A stretch of DNA of 64,000 nt from Pseudomonadota bacterium (GTDB taxonomy: Bacteria; Bdellovibrionota; UBA1018): positions 749,212-813,211 of the forward strand of contig JAIXQO010000002.1 in the NCBI GenBank assembly GCA_027485695.1, read 5' to 3'. The notes beneath the pieces are model-generated. The model had not been told where the DNA came from. It searched no databases and saw nothing but the letters and a program-made list of their open reading frames with translations. The number at the start of each line of letters is the position of its first letter. Positions within the stretch are counted from its first letter, which is position 1. Position numbers and translations under genes: made by a program. Below are positions 33,179 to 41,742 of this stretch, piece after piece.

Positions 33179-35842
33179 CTACCGAATCAGGACTTCGCGT
33201 GGACGAGCGCCATCGGCGGGACCGACGACTCCCCGCGCTTCCATGATCTCAATCAAGCGAGCCGCACGGTTGTAACCGATTCGAAGATGACGTTGCAGGT
33301 AACTCGCTGACGCTTGGCCGTTTTGCTTCACGAGCTCAAGCGCGCGAGGAAACATTTCGTCGTCCTGATCGTCTTCATCGCTACCATCCTCGGAGGCCGC
33401 ATCTTCGTCGATGAGGATCTCGTTACGGTAAGTCGGTTTGCCCTGTTCCTTGAGAAATGACGTCACTTTGAGGATCTCATCGTCAGAAAGGTATGCACCG
33501 TGGAGGCGAAGCAAGTTAGAGGTCCCTGGAGGGATGAAGAACATGTCGCCACGACCGAGGAGACGCTCAGCCCCGAAACGATCCAGAATGGTTTTCGAGT
33601 CGATACCCGAGGCCAACTGGAACGACACGCGCGATGGTAAGTTCGCTTTAATGATACCGGTCACCACGTCTGTGGATGGACGTTGGGTTGCAATCACCAA
33701 GTGAATACCGGCGGCGCGCGCCTTCTGAGCGATACGGGCGATCGAAAGCTCGACTTCTTTTTTGGCGGTCATCATCAGGTCGGCAAGCTCGTCGATGACG
33801 ATCACAATGTAAGGTAACTTTGCAAACCGGGCGTCGCCGTTCTCGTCTTTCTCGAACGCTTCTTGCCAGTCTCCGCCAGAGAGTTTTTCCATGCTCTCCA
33901 CTTGGCTCTCCGCCGTCTCGAGGGTCTCTTGCAGGAGATCAACCCCGATCTCGTCCACCCGCTGATTGAAGGATGCGAGGTTACGCACGTTCATCATGGC
34001 GAGAATGCGGTAACGTCGTTCCATCTCGCGAACCGCCCACTTGAGTGCCGCTGCCGCTTGCGAGGAATCATCGACGACCGGAAGGAGCAAATGCGGGATA
34101 TCCTGGTAGCTCGCGAATTCGATCATCTTCGGATCGACGAGGATCATGCGAAGTTCATCCGGCGTGAAACGGTACAACAACGAACAGATGAGCCCGTTCA
34201 TGAAAACCGATTTACCGGAACCCGTCTGACCGGCGCATAACAAGTGAGGCATCTTGGCAAGGTCGGCGAAATACGTAGAGCCCGCGATGTCCTTGCCCAT
34301 GGCAACCGTGATCTGGTGTTTGCCCGAGTAGAACTCAGTGTGCGCCATGAACTCTTTCATGAAGACGTTCTCGCGCGTTTCCGAAGGGATCTCGATCCCG
34401 ACCACGCTCTTGCCCGGAAGTGGCGCGATGATTCGCACGCTCTGCGCGGAGAGGGCCATCGAGATATCGTCCGCAAGCGAAGCGATTCGGGAGACCTTAA
34501 CGCCGGCGGCAGGTTTGAATTCATAGAGCGTGATCACGGGTCCTGGACGAACCGCTGTCACCTCACCTTCGATTTCGAAATCGAGGAATTTCTGCCTTAA
34601 AATCTCGGCGTTCTGGTAGAGGCGATCGGTATCGACGGTATTCTCGACCTTGGGCGGTTTCACGAGAAACTCGAGAGCCGGGAGTTTCCAGCTGCCGCGC
34701 TTGCGAGGTTGAGAGCTTTTTTTCTTTTTCTTTTCTTCGGATTCTTTTTCTTCACCGAGTGGAAGCAGGCTTTGCTTCTGAAGTTCGTGAGGGAGAATGG
34801 CGGGAACCGAAGTTGGAAGTTCGCCCATTGGACCGGCCGCCGCTGCCGCACTCGCAGGAACCGGAGTCGGTATCGCGATCAGTTTACCTTTGGATTTCGG
34901 TTTGAGTTCAACTTCTCTCTCGTCGTCCGCTTCTTCTTCGTCATCGATTTCAACGCCAGCCGTTCCCGCTGCTTCGAGATCCTCGTTCGCGATGAGGCCC
35001 GAACCCTGGTGCTCAATCGCCGCCAAAGTCTTAGCCTTGTCCGCGCCGATCTTGGGTAGGGCCCCTCGCTCTTCCTCGAGTGATCCCAATTTCTTAGCTT
35101 CGCGTTTCACGCGAGTTTCTTTGGCCCATTTGAGAAGTGCATCCATGGAGCGCTCAAGACCTCGCGACGCCGCTTGCGCGCCTTTCATCGCGAGTAGGCC
35201 CACGATGAAACTCAAGTACGTGAAAAGCACGCGCGAGATACGAACCACTACACGGGAAAATGCGACCAGAACTCGCTCGCCCACGGCCGCAACGCTGATC
35301 GGGGTTGAAGCCGCAATCGCGAGCAAGAAAATCAGGAGCGATAGAATGGAGGATCCCCATTCATTGAGTTGCTTGACCAAGATCTCGACGAACCAGATAC
35401 CCGCCGCACCGCCGGTCAAAAGTACCGCGCCGCCGTATGTCCAATTGCGTTTCTGCAGTGTAAGAAAGACGGTCAGCGAAAGCACCGCGACGAGCATTCC
35501 GCTCAGCGTCGCAAGCACCCGAAGGCCGCCTTCTCGACGAAAGATAGAGGTCGATATGAAGATGAGAGCCGCAGGAACGAGGAAAGCGGCAATCCCGACT
35601 GTTTCGAAAAGAAATGCAACGAGTTCGGCGCCGATGCGACCACAGGCGTTTCTTACCGGAGAATCTCCACTCGTAGAGAACAGAGAAGGGTCACCGGGAT
35701 GATAGGTCAGCAGAGCAACCATCAAGAAGAGAGCGACGGCAAAGACGCCGATACTGCCCAGCTCGACGCCGAGATTTTTTTCAGATCTTCCGGATCCCTG
35801 ACCACTTTTTGAACTGCCGACTGAACCGTTTCTTTTGCCCAT
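33179..35842 (-). CDS. ftsK: DNA translocase FtsK/SpoIIIE
   Basis: Septal DNA pump that clears chromosomes and guides dimer resolution. 887 residues: N-terminal membrane region with about four or five helices (VFAVALFLMVALLTYHPGD, AAFLVPAALIFISTSIF, and others), a Glu/Lys/Ala-rich linker from about 230 to 390, and the RecA-like motor with Walker A GQTGSGKSVFMNGL, Walker B YIVIVIDELADLMM and IHLVIATQRPSTDVVTG. The C-terminal gamma winged helix (SYLQRHLRIGYNRAARLIEIM) binds KOPS-type sites. The linker is short compared with E. coli FtsK. The ATG at 35842 is 73 bases from the divergent ROK-kinase start. Confidence 0.95.
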   Translation of the reverse strand: MGKRNGSVGSSKSGQGSGRSEKNLGVELGSIGVFAVALFLMVALLTYHPGDPSLFSTSGDSPVRNACGRIGAELVAFLFETVGIAAFLVPAALIFISTSIFRREGGLRVLATLSGMLVAVLSLTVFLTLQKRNWTYGGAVLLTGGAAGIWFVEILVKQLNEWGSSILSLLIFLLAIAASTPISVAAVGERVLVAFSRVVVRISRVLFTYLSFIVGLLAMKGAQAASRGLERSMDALLKWAKETRVKREAKKLGSLEEERGALPKIGADKAKTLAAIEHQGSGLIANEDLEAAGTAGVEIDDEEEADDEREVELKPKSKGKLIAIPTPVPASAAAAAGPMGELPTSVPAILPHELQKQSLLPLGEEKESEEKKKKKSSQPRKRGSWKLPALEFLVKPPKVENTVDTDRLYQNAEILRQKFLDFEIEGEVTAVRPGPVITLYEFKPAAGVKVSRIASLADDISMALSAQSVRIIAPLPGKSVVGIEIPSETRENVFMKEFMAHTEFYSGKHQITVAMGKDIAGSTYFADLAKMPHLLCAGQTGSGKSVFMNGLICSLLYRFTPDELRMILVDPKMIEFASYQDIPHLLLPVVDDSSQAAAALKWAVREMERRYRILAMMNVRNLASFNQRVDEIGVDLLQETLETAESQVESMEKLSGGDWQEAFEKDENGDARFAKLPYIVIVIDELADLMMTAKKEVELSIARIAQKARAAGIHLVIATQRPSTDVVTGIIKANLPSRVSFQLASGIDSKTILDRFGAERLLGRGDMFFIPPGTSNLLRLHGAYLSDDEILKVTSFLKEQGKPTYRNEILIDEDAASEDGSDEDDQDDEMFPRALELVKQNGQASASYLQRHLRIGYNRAARLIEIMEARGVVGPADGARPREVLIR

Positions 35843-35915
35843 CGTTATAGATTAAATGGTACACGACTTTTCCAGTTTTCAATTTTCAAAAAAAACCGTA
35901 AGAGCCTGTAGGCAT

Positions 35916-36893
35916 ATGGCTCGACCAGCGAAAAAACCCCTCAGCAAGAAGAAACCCAAAGTACTCGCATACGACCTCGGAGGGACCAAAGTATCCGTCG
36001 GAGTGATTGATTCGAGCGGCAAAATTTTGGCTTCTCACCGTGAACCGGTTCTCATCTCTCAAGGCAAAAAAGCGACGCTCGATCAACTCGCTCGCTTGGG
36101 CCTCGAGATGATCAAACAATATCCGGAAATCGAAGTCGCCGGCATCGCTTCCGCTGGACCGCTCGATCCTGAAAGAGGCGATCTGCTCGACCCGACCAAC
36201 TTCAAAGGTCCAGATGGCCCTTGGGGACGCACACCGATCACCTCTATTTTAAAGAAGCGTCTCAAAATCGAAGTCGTACTCGAAAACGACGCAGCTTCTG
36301 CTCTCCTTGCCGAAAGCTGGCAGGGACTGGCAAAAAAATTCCGCAACTCCATGATCCTCACGCTCGGAACGGGACTCGGAACTGCATTCATTTGCAATGG
36401 ACGACTCGTTCGTGGCGGGAACAGCTCACACACCGAAGCCGGTCACATGATGATCATCCAAGACGACGAGAGCGCACTCTGCGGCTGCGGAAACTATGGA
36501 TGTGCCGAAGCCTATCTTTCCGGTAAGTTTTTTGCCCACCGGGCTCGTAAGCGTCTCAAAAACGATCAGATTGATGCAGTGCAAATCGCTGCCCGTGCGC
36601 GCCGCGGCGAAAAGGCAGCACTTGCGCTTTTTGACGAATACTCCGGTCACATGGCGACTACGCTCCATAACTGCTACCGCATCTTCGGACCAGAGATCGT
36701 GATTCTCACCGGTTCATTTGCGGCCGCCTATGATTTGTTTATTCCCCAGACTCAAGAGAAACTGCGCTATCTCATGCGCCGCTACTTGGATTTGACGGGT
36801 CCTCTTCCAGAAATTCAGGTTTCTACGCTCGAAAACCAGGCTGGTTTGCTTGGCGGCGCTTACATCGCGCTCCAAAAAATCGGCGCCCTTTAA
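35916..36893 (+). CDS. ROK-family sugar kinase (glucokinase-like)
   Basis: Phosphorylates a hexose, most likely glucose. Phosphate-1 motif VLAYDLGGTKVSVGVID; catalytic Asp in LENDAASALLAE; phosphate-2 TLGTGLGTAFICNG; ROK zinc site with GHMMI followed by CGCGNYGCAEAYLSG (one His, three Cys). 325 residues from the ATG at 35916 (MARPAKKPL); the track's earlier start at 35856 would add a Phe/Ser-rich segment that overlaps the probable promoter. The N-terminus has a short Lys-rich lead. Substrate is not determined by the sequence. It is followed by a structured inverted-repeat region likely to end transcription. Confidence 0.9.
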   Translation: MARPAKKPLSKKKPKVLAYDLGGTKVSVGVIDSSGKILASHREPVLISQGKKATLDQLARLGLEMIKQYPEIEVAGIASAGPLDPERGDLLDPTNFKGPDGPWGRTPITSILKKRLKIEVVLENDAASALLAESWQGLAKKFRNSMILTLGTGLGTAFICNGRLVRGGNSSHTEAGHMMIIQDDESALCGCGNYGCAEAYLSGKFFAHRARKRLKNDQIDAVQIAARARRGEKAALALFDEYSGHMATTLHNCYRIFGPEIVILTGSFAAAYDLFIPQTQEKLRYLMRRYLDLTGPLPEIQVSTLENQAGLLGGAYIALQKIGAL

Positions 36894-36910
36894 TAGAGAG
36901 ATCGAGATAA

Positions 36911-37005
36911 AGACAAAAGCCAGAGCCTGAGTCGAGGTGGAGTCCGAGATCGAGAAGGACTCTCTCGCCGATCCTTTTCAAACTCACCTCTGGCTCTTTC
37001 TTCTG
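36911..37005 (+). terminator. Nested inverted repeats after the ROK kinase gene, probable terminator
   Basis: Outer arms AGCCAGAG (36918-36925) and CTCTGGCT (36988-36995); inner arms GAGTCC (36940-36945) and GGACTC (36957-36962). The outer stem is followed by the T-rich run CTTTCTTCTGTCT. The structure is larger than a simple intrinsic terminator. Confidence 0.4.
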
Positions 37006-37066
37006 TCTAATGCCCTCTGTCTATATTGTTGCTGTTATTCACGTTACGCAGTATCGCCCACCCCCA

Positions 37067-37442
37067 CACCCCCTACATCTAGTGTGCGTTTATGAGTTGA
37101 CAGTGTTTATGGGCGCCTGCACTCTCATATTCATAGCATTCGCTCTTTTGACAAAAGCAGTACAGTTTGAACGGCCCTCTTGCGATCTGTAATGCGATAA
37201 AGAGTGTCTTTTCAAGCTGAGCTTGTGGGCTACCTTCGCTCAGAATCCCGAGTTTTAGTTTCGACTCTCCGATTTGAGCGGCAACGTGGCCGTTTGACTA
37301 TCCTGCTTTTGTTTTCGTTTGGGGGTTTTCCTCATGCATTACCGAGGAAAATCAGGCGGAAAAAAAGGGGCGGTTGCTACGAAACAACAACTCAATCGAA
37401 CCGTAATAGGTTCGGACTCACTCTGTTGAGGGGAGATATTCA
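37067..37442 (+). promoter_or_regulatory. Long promoter and structured leader of the outer-membrane protein gene
   Basis: No gene is supported between the ROK kinase region and 37443. A candidate promoter is TTGAAC (37167-37172), 17 bases, TAATGC (37190-37195), implying a leader of about 240 bases. Within it are two perfect hairpins: TTTTCCTC/GAGGAAAA (37326-37351) and CGAACC/GGTTCG (37397-37414), the second just before GAGGGGAGA and the ATG. Several other TTGACA boxes (37097, 37148) lack a matching -10. The 80-residue ORF at 37204 is Arg-rich and ends over the real start, so I leave it out. Confidence 0.4.
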
Positions 37443-38567
37443 ATGAAGACTCGTATGATTTCCATGCTTGCTCTGGTTGCTATCGTCGCCGGTTCTACCG
37501 ACGCTTTCGCTTCCCGCGCGCGCGTTAATGTCATGGGCCAAGGCGATGCAGGTTTCATCCTGAACAGCAGCGGATCCATGTACTACGACGACATGTACAA
37601 CATTTTCTACAACCCAGCTTACGTCAATGACTTCAAAAACTGGGTGATCGTCGAAAAAGGTTCCGCAACTGGCACCAACGAAGGTGGTTTCGTGACCTCT
37701 TTCATGGGCGTGAACGTCGGCGCATTCTTCAACCGCGTTGATGCGTTCAACTTCACTTCTGGCGCAACCGCTACCGCTAACAACTCCGTTCTTCGTCCGA
37801 TCGACCTCGTGGTCGGTGGCGATCACGGTGTGAAATGGGGTCTCGGACTCACCTATGCAAAAAGCAAAGGTGACGCTGTTACCGCTGGCAAGCAGAACCA
37901 CCTCACCGCTCGCGCTGGTGTGATGGTTGCTGACTTCGCTCCATTCGTCAGCTATCGCATCAAAGGCGAAGACAAGACGAACGACGCGAACAAAACCAAA
38001 GCAAACGACATGACGATTGGTGTGAAATACCAGTACGGCGAATGGTCCCCATACGCTGCTTACCGCACCTTCAAGCATGAGACGACCGCTGCAAGCGTCA
38101 CCACCAAAGACAACAGCCTCACGGCAATGTTGATCGGTGCTGGCCGTAACACGAAGATCGGCGAAAACGCCCGTCTCGTTTACAACCTCGCATACGCTCG
38201 CCTCACTGCAAAAGACATCGGCGCAAGCGCAAGCAAATCCGCACGCACGGTGATCCCAGTTGACTTCGCTATCGAAGGCGACGTCGCTTCCTGGATCACG
38301 GTTCGCGCTGGTCTCCAATACCGCCTCATGGACCGCGTTGCTGGTGCAACGAACGCTGCCATCGTCGGCGGTACGGCTGCAAAGTCGGGCTCCCAAGCTG
38401 ACAACACGGGCGGACGCATCGGTGCGACCTTCCACGTCAGCAAATTGGACATCGACTGGGCTTTCGGCTCTAACAGCGCTTCGGCAGGTGCAGCTAACCT
38501 CGACACCGACACCGTCGGTTTCGACAGCGGCACGTTCTCGAACCTGTCCGTCAGCTACAAGTGGTAA
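37443..38567 (+). CDS. Major outer-membrane beta-barrel protein
   Basis: 374 residues: signal peptide (MKTRMISMLALVAIVAGSTDAFA) and a mature protein of alternating polar and hydrophobic strands ending in NLSVSYKW, the terminal aromatic strand recognised by BAM. Gly, Ala, Asn and Thr are abundant. The start of the mature part (GDAGFILNSSGSMYYDDMYN, then FYNPAYVNDFKNWV) is conserved-looking and may form a plug or periplasmic part. GCT, GGT and AAC codons are much more frequent than in neighbouring genes, as expected for a very highly expressed protein. GGGGAGA precedes the ATG. The long leader and strong terminator support a monocistronic, abundant mRNA. Substrate unknown. Confidence 0.85.
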   Translation: MKTRMISMLALVAIVAGSTDAFASRARVNVMGQGDAGFILNSSGSMYYDDMYNIFYNPAYVNDFKNWVIVEKGSATGTNEGGFVTSFMGVNVGAFFNRVDAFNFTSGATATANNSVLRPIDLVVGGDHGVKWGLGLTYAKSKGDAVTAGKQNHLTARAGVMVADFAPFVSYRIKGEDKTNDANKTKANDMTIGVKYQYGEWSPYAAYRTFKHETTAASVTTKDNSLTAMLIGAGRNTKIGENARLVYNLAYARLTAKDIGASASKSARTVIPVDFAIEGDVASWITVRAGLQYRLMDRVAGATNAAIVGGTAAKSGSQADNTGGRIGATFHVSKLDIDWAFGSNSASAGAANLDTDTVGFDSGTFSNLSVSYKW

Positions 38568-38593
38568 TTTGAGAGTCTAACTCTCGAAAGAGA

Positions 38594-38625
38594 AACCCCG
38601 GGACTTGCGTCCCGGGGTTTTTTGT
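38594..38625 (+). terminator. Strong intrinsic terminator of the outer-membrane protein gene
   Basis: Perfect 9-base arms CCCCGGGAC and GTCCCGGGG around a TTGC loop, followed by TTTTTTG. It lies 28 bases after the stop. Confidence 0.93.
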
Positions 38626-38627
38626 TT

Positions 38628-40424
38628 TTAGCGCTTCAGTTCGGCTCTCAACCAATTCTTCCACTCTACTTCGACCAATCCCATCCCCAATGTTCCATTC
38701 ACGAGCATCTGTGCGTGAAACCGTCGCAGATCGAATTTTTTCCCTAACTTTTCCTGCGAGATTTTTCGCATCTCCTGAAACTTCAGCTGCCCCATTTTGT
38801 ATCCCAGCGCTTGCCCCGGGAGTACGGCATATCGATCTGTTTCGATCTCTGCCTCCGCTGGGCTGAGTGCGGTATTTTCATTCATGTAAGTGAGCGCAGT
38901 GGCCTTGCTCCATCCTCGAGCATGGATTCCAGTATCCACCACCAAGCGCACGGCGCGAAGCAGCTCATCGCTCAACTGACCAAACCTCTGATCAGGCTGA
39001 TCTAATAATCCCATTTCGCGGCCCAAAGATTCTGCGTAGAGTGCCCATCCCTCGACAAATGAATTTGCATAGAAATACGAGATTCGCGCGCGCGGTGTAC
39101 CCGAAGTGCTTTTGGACTGGGCGTATTGCAAAGCCAATTGCAAATGATGCCCAGGCACGCCTTCGTGCATGAAAAGCGTCGTCGCTCGAAAACGGTAGGC
39201 AAAATCAAATCGATGCGTGTTGAGCACAAGCTTGCCATACGGCTGTGCATCGGTAGGGTCTCGATAATAGGCGGCCGTAGACAAGGTTGAATCACCGTTA
39301 ACGATTCTGAGTTCTGCGAGCTCACTCACATCGAAATACTCGGGCATTCGACTTTCAACGCGCTTTTGTACCGCTTGGAACTCTGCCAGCAACTCCTCAC
39401 TCGATCGATATCTCTGAGACGGGTCGGACTTCATGAAATCCAGGAAGTCTTTGACCCGCGAAAACGAACCGTAAACATGACTCAACTTCATCACTTCGCT
39501 TTGAATGCGCGCAACCTCGCGAAGACCGAGCGCGTGTATCTCATCGGCAGTAATTCCATCGATATCCGTTTGTCGGGCGATCTCCGCCTGGTACCACGCC
39601 TTGCCGTCAGGCAATGCAGAGGCCCCGTATGAATTGCGACAATTCCGTCCGGGTTGAGCCACTTCATAGTATTGAATCAACTTTTGAAAAGACGGAACCA
39701 CGAGGCGAGAGACTTGGTCCAAATACGAACTCATGAGTTCAGATCGCTGTTCTTTACTGAGTTCGGTATGAGCCGCCAGATAGATCTCAATGGGTTGACG
39801 AAACGGATTTTTTTCCAGATCAGGATTGACCGCCGAGCTCCATCGAGAAACCAGTTTAGGCAGAATATCGCAGGGTAAAAACCAACCTTGTTTTCCTAAT
39901 TCTCGATTCGCGCGAATATGTGCGGGCACTCGTTTCGAAAAAATTTCGAAGCGCTCGCGAAAAATCGATAGGTGCTTGGGATCATCAAATGAAAATGACG
40001 AGATTCCCGGATTCGCATCCCAGAGGAGCTCTGTCGCGAAATTATTCATGTGCTCAAACGAATAGAGACGGCTGGCGGTGAAATGAAATGATTTCTTCCG
40101 CTGATCGAGCTGACGTTTCAAGTTTTGGTAAACGATCTGATTTTCTGGGGTGAGATTTCGATCGTCAAACTTGCGCACTCGCTCAGCAGCCCGCCGATAG
40201 GCCACATCCAAGCGACGAGAGAACCGTTGCGGATGGGCGGCTTCATTCCAAAGTTGATTCGACGGGCTTGTAATCGGGAGCTGATCGTCAAACTGAATGA
40301 GGTCCGAATAGACCTCAGAAATCAAATGAGGCAGGTCAGCGCTGGAACCTGCAAAACTACAATGGATCGAACTCAACAGAAAAAATACAGACCACACCCA
40401 AGTTTGCATCATGGGTGCACTCAT
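38628..40424 (-). CDS. Secreted DUF885-family putative metallopeptidase
   Basis: 598 residues with a signal peptide (TWVWSVFFLLSSIHCSFAG). The family core is clear: FMHEGVPGHHLQLALQYA has the HExxxGHH arrangement, and SFVEGWALYAESLGREMG supplies the downstream Glu. LPGQALGYKMGQLKF near the end is also typical. DUF885 proteins are thought to be zinc peptidases of the gluzincin type, but substrates are little known; export points to breakdown of peptides outside the cytoplasm. The start could be any of ATG 40424, 40412 or 40409; I kept the longest. It ends just beyond the barrel gene's terminator, which also sits 3' to this gene. Confidence 0.85.
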   Translation of the reverse strand: MSAPMMQTWVWSVFFLLSSIHCSFAGSSADLPHLISEVYSDLIQFDDQLPITSPSNQLWNEAAHPQRFSRRLDVAYRRAAERVRKFDDRNLTPENQIVYQNLKRQLDQRKKSFHFTASRLYSFEHMNNFATELLWDANPGISSFSFDDPKHLSIFRERFEIFSKRVPAHIRANRELGKQGWFLPCDILPKLVSRWSSAVNPDLEKNPFRQPIEIYLAAHTELSKEQRSELMSSYLDQVSRLVVPSFQKLIQYYEVAQPGRNCRNSYGASALPDGKAWYQAEIARQTDIDGITADEIHALGLREVARIQSEVMKLSHVYGSFSRVKDFLDFMKSDPSQRYRSSEELLAEFQAVQKRVESRMPEYFDVSELAELRIVNGDSTLSTAAYYRDPTDAQPYGKLVLNTHRFDFAYRFRATTLFMHEGVPGHHLQLALQYAQSKSTSGTPRARISYFYANSFVEGWALYAESLGREMGLLDQPDQRFGQLSDELLRAVRLVVDTGIHARGWSKATALTYMNENTALSPAEAEIETDRYAVLPGQALGYKMGQLKFQEMRKISQEKLGKKFDLRRFHAQMLVNGTLGMGLVEVEWKNWLRAELKR

Positions 40425-40532
40425 TAGCGCTCGAGAGGATCATTTCACATATCCAAATCCCGTCCACACGCCGGACAATTCGAAAAACTGTTCCAATTAT
40501 CGGGTAAATACTGGATGAGCCTGAAACAGCTT

Positions 40533-40571
40533 CAAAAAAAAGCCCAATCATTTCCATGATTGGGCTTTTTT
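40533..40571 (-). terminator. Intrinsic terminator (bidirectional in form)
   Basis: AGCCCAATCA and TGATTGGGCT are perfect 10-base arms around 5 bases, with A-runs on one side and T-runs on the other, so it can act on either strand. On the minus strand it follows the small barrel gene by about 37 bases. Confidence 0.9.
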
Positions 40572-40607
40572 CATCTGTCTGAGCCCTGACTCTTGGGCTC
40601 ATTCGAA

Positions 40608-41105
40608 CTAAAACGGCATCGCTACGCCAAAAGTGATCGCCTCATGGCTCAATTCTGCGCGGTAAAGGAATGCGCCCATATCGTAAAATGCGCCCACGCC
40701 AAAACGGGGGTGGAACGCGAAATCAGAACCGAACTTGGTGTTATCGTAAAAGTTGCCGCCGACGCCACCGAGAGCAAAAAGTGTCCAAAGCTCATCCTTG
40801 ACGAAATCCCAGCGCAAGTGGGCGCTGTACATCCAGAGCGTCTGGCCTTTTGCGAACATCGGTCCGAACTGACCTTCGATCGATACCGGATTCACGATAT
40901 CTGGAATCCATCCTTCACGTGCAATCACGGTCGAGATACTGGGCAGGATCAAGAGACCAGGCGTCGTGTTGATCAAGCCCATCCCGCCTGAAACGCCCAA
41001 GCGGACCGTGTCAGTCGGTTTGTAAGTTTTGTAATCTTCGGCTGCGAGAACCGATTGCGAAAACAACACAAGAATGAGGACGAACCAGTGAGTAAGTTTT
41101 TTCAT
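40608..41105 (-). CDS. Small outer-membrane beta-barrel-like protein
   Basis: 165 residues from the ATG at 41105 (MKKLTHWFVLILVLFSQSVLAAE is a clear signal peptide); the track's ATG three codons earlier is less likely. The mature part alternates as in an 8-strand barrel (VRLGVSGGMGLINT, LWMYSAHLRWDFV, LWTLFALGGVGGNFY, HPRFGVGAFYDMGAFLYRAEL) and ends AITFGVAMPF, with the C-terminal Phe of outer-membrane proteins. No family assigned. GGGAC lies just upstream of the chosen start. Terminator directly downstream. Confidence 0.7.
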   Translation of the reverse strand: MKKLTHWFVLILVLFSQSVLAAEDYKTYKPTDTVRLGVSGGMGLINTTPGLLILPSISTVIAREGWIPDIVNPVSIEGQFGPMFAKGQTLWMYSAHLRWDFVKDELWTLFALGGVGGNFYDNTKFGSDFAFHPRFGVGAFYDMGAFLYRAELSHEAITFGVAMPF

Positions 41106-41145
41106 TTGTCCCATTTTATTGAAACTTCGGGATTAGACAACTCAT

Positions 41146-41742
41146 TCAGGGATATTTCACGAGATCCAAGCGATCGAGAAGATTCTTCAGCATCGCTCCG
41201 GTTGCGCCCCAGACCCGATGCTCACCGATTTGAAAGACGTCGGTGGGGTACCGAACGCTCCCGCTCTCCACCCATTCTTTTCGGTAAACGCCCGGTTCAC
41301 GAAGTCGCTCAAGGCTCACCCAGAAAAATGACTCCACTTCGTCTCCACTGGGACGAAATGCCACACGATCAGGTGTCATCTCCAGTCTTGCGACAGTCGG
41401 CATGATTTCAAAACCACTCGGCGTCGTTAACTCCGGTAGCCGTCCCAACCATTCCACTTGCGGGGGAACCTCAGGACCGAGCTCTTCGATAAACTCGCGA
41501 AGCGCGGTCGCTTCAAAATCACTCTGCGCTAATTCATCGGGCTCCATGACTCCGCCCGGAAATGCATACTGACTCTTGTGCGACTCCAAGCGACTCGAAC
41601 GTTTCGTGATCAGGACTTCAGGATTGTCACCTGCCAGGAGCACCAGCACAGCGGATCTCCGACCGGGAGCTGTCAGCCGAAATGGATAGCCGACGTTCTC
41701 AAGCGCAAGTGCACGTGCGACCCGCGAGTAAATGTCGCTCAC
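41146..41742 (-). CDS. Nudix hydrolase, CoA pyrophosphatase (NudL) type
   Basis: 198 residues. VLITKRSSRLESHKSQYAFPGG matches the UPF0035/CoAse signature (LLTxRSxxLxxHxGxxxFPGG), and the Nudix box continues GGVMEPDELAQSDFEATALREFIEELG with its REFIEE metal ligands. NudL-type enzymes split coenzyme A and its esters into phosphopantetheine and 3',5'-ADP. The box has about four extra residues between its two halves, as in this subgroup. It overlaps the response-regulator gene as ATGA, so it is the third gene of the kinase-regulator unit, an uncommon place for a housekeeping hydrolase. Confidence 0.82.
   Translation of the reverse strand: MSDIYSRVARALALENVGYPFRLTAPGRRSAVLVLLAGDNPEVLITKRSSRLESHKSQYAFPGGVMEPDELAQSDFEATALREFIEELGPEVPPQVEWLGRLPELTTPSGFEIMPTVARLEMTPDRVAFRPSGDEVESFFWVSLERLREPGVYRKEWVESGSVRYPTDVFQIGEHRVWGATGAMLKNLLDRLDLVKYP

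Noticed and set aside
34797-35702. 301-residue plus-strand ORF inside ftsK
   Set aside because: Low-complexity Ser/Arg-rich translation of the opposite strand of a certain gene; no start signal or family.
37204-37446. 80-residue ORF in the outer-membrane protein leader
   Set aside because: Arg-rich, no ribosome site, ends over the real start codon; the region is better explained as a structured leader.
37440-38435. 331-residue ORF antisense to the outer-membrane protein gene
   Set aside because: It is the mirror of a highly biased coding gene; its product has repeated Val/Ala/Asp runs without domain or ribosome site.
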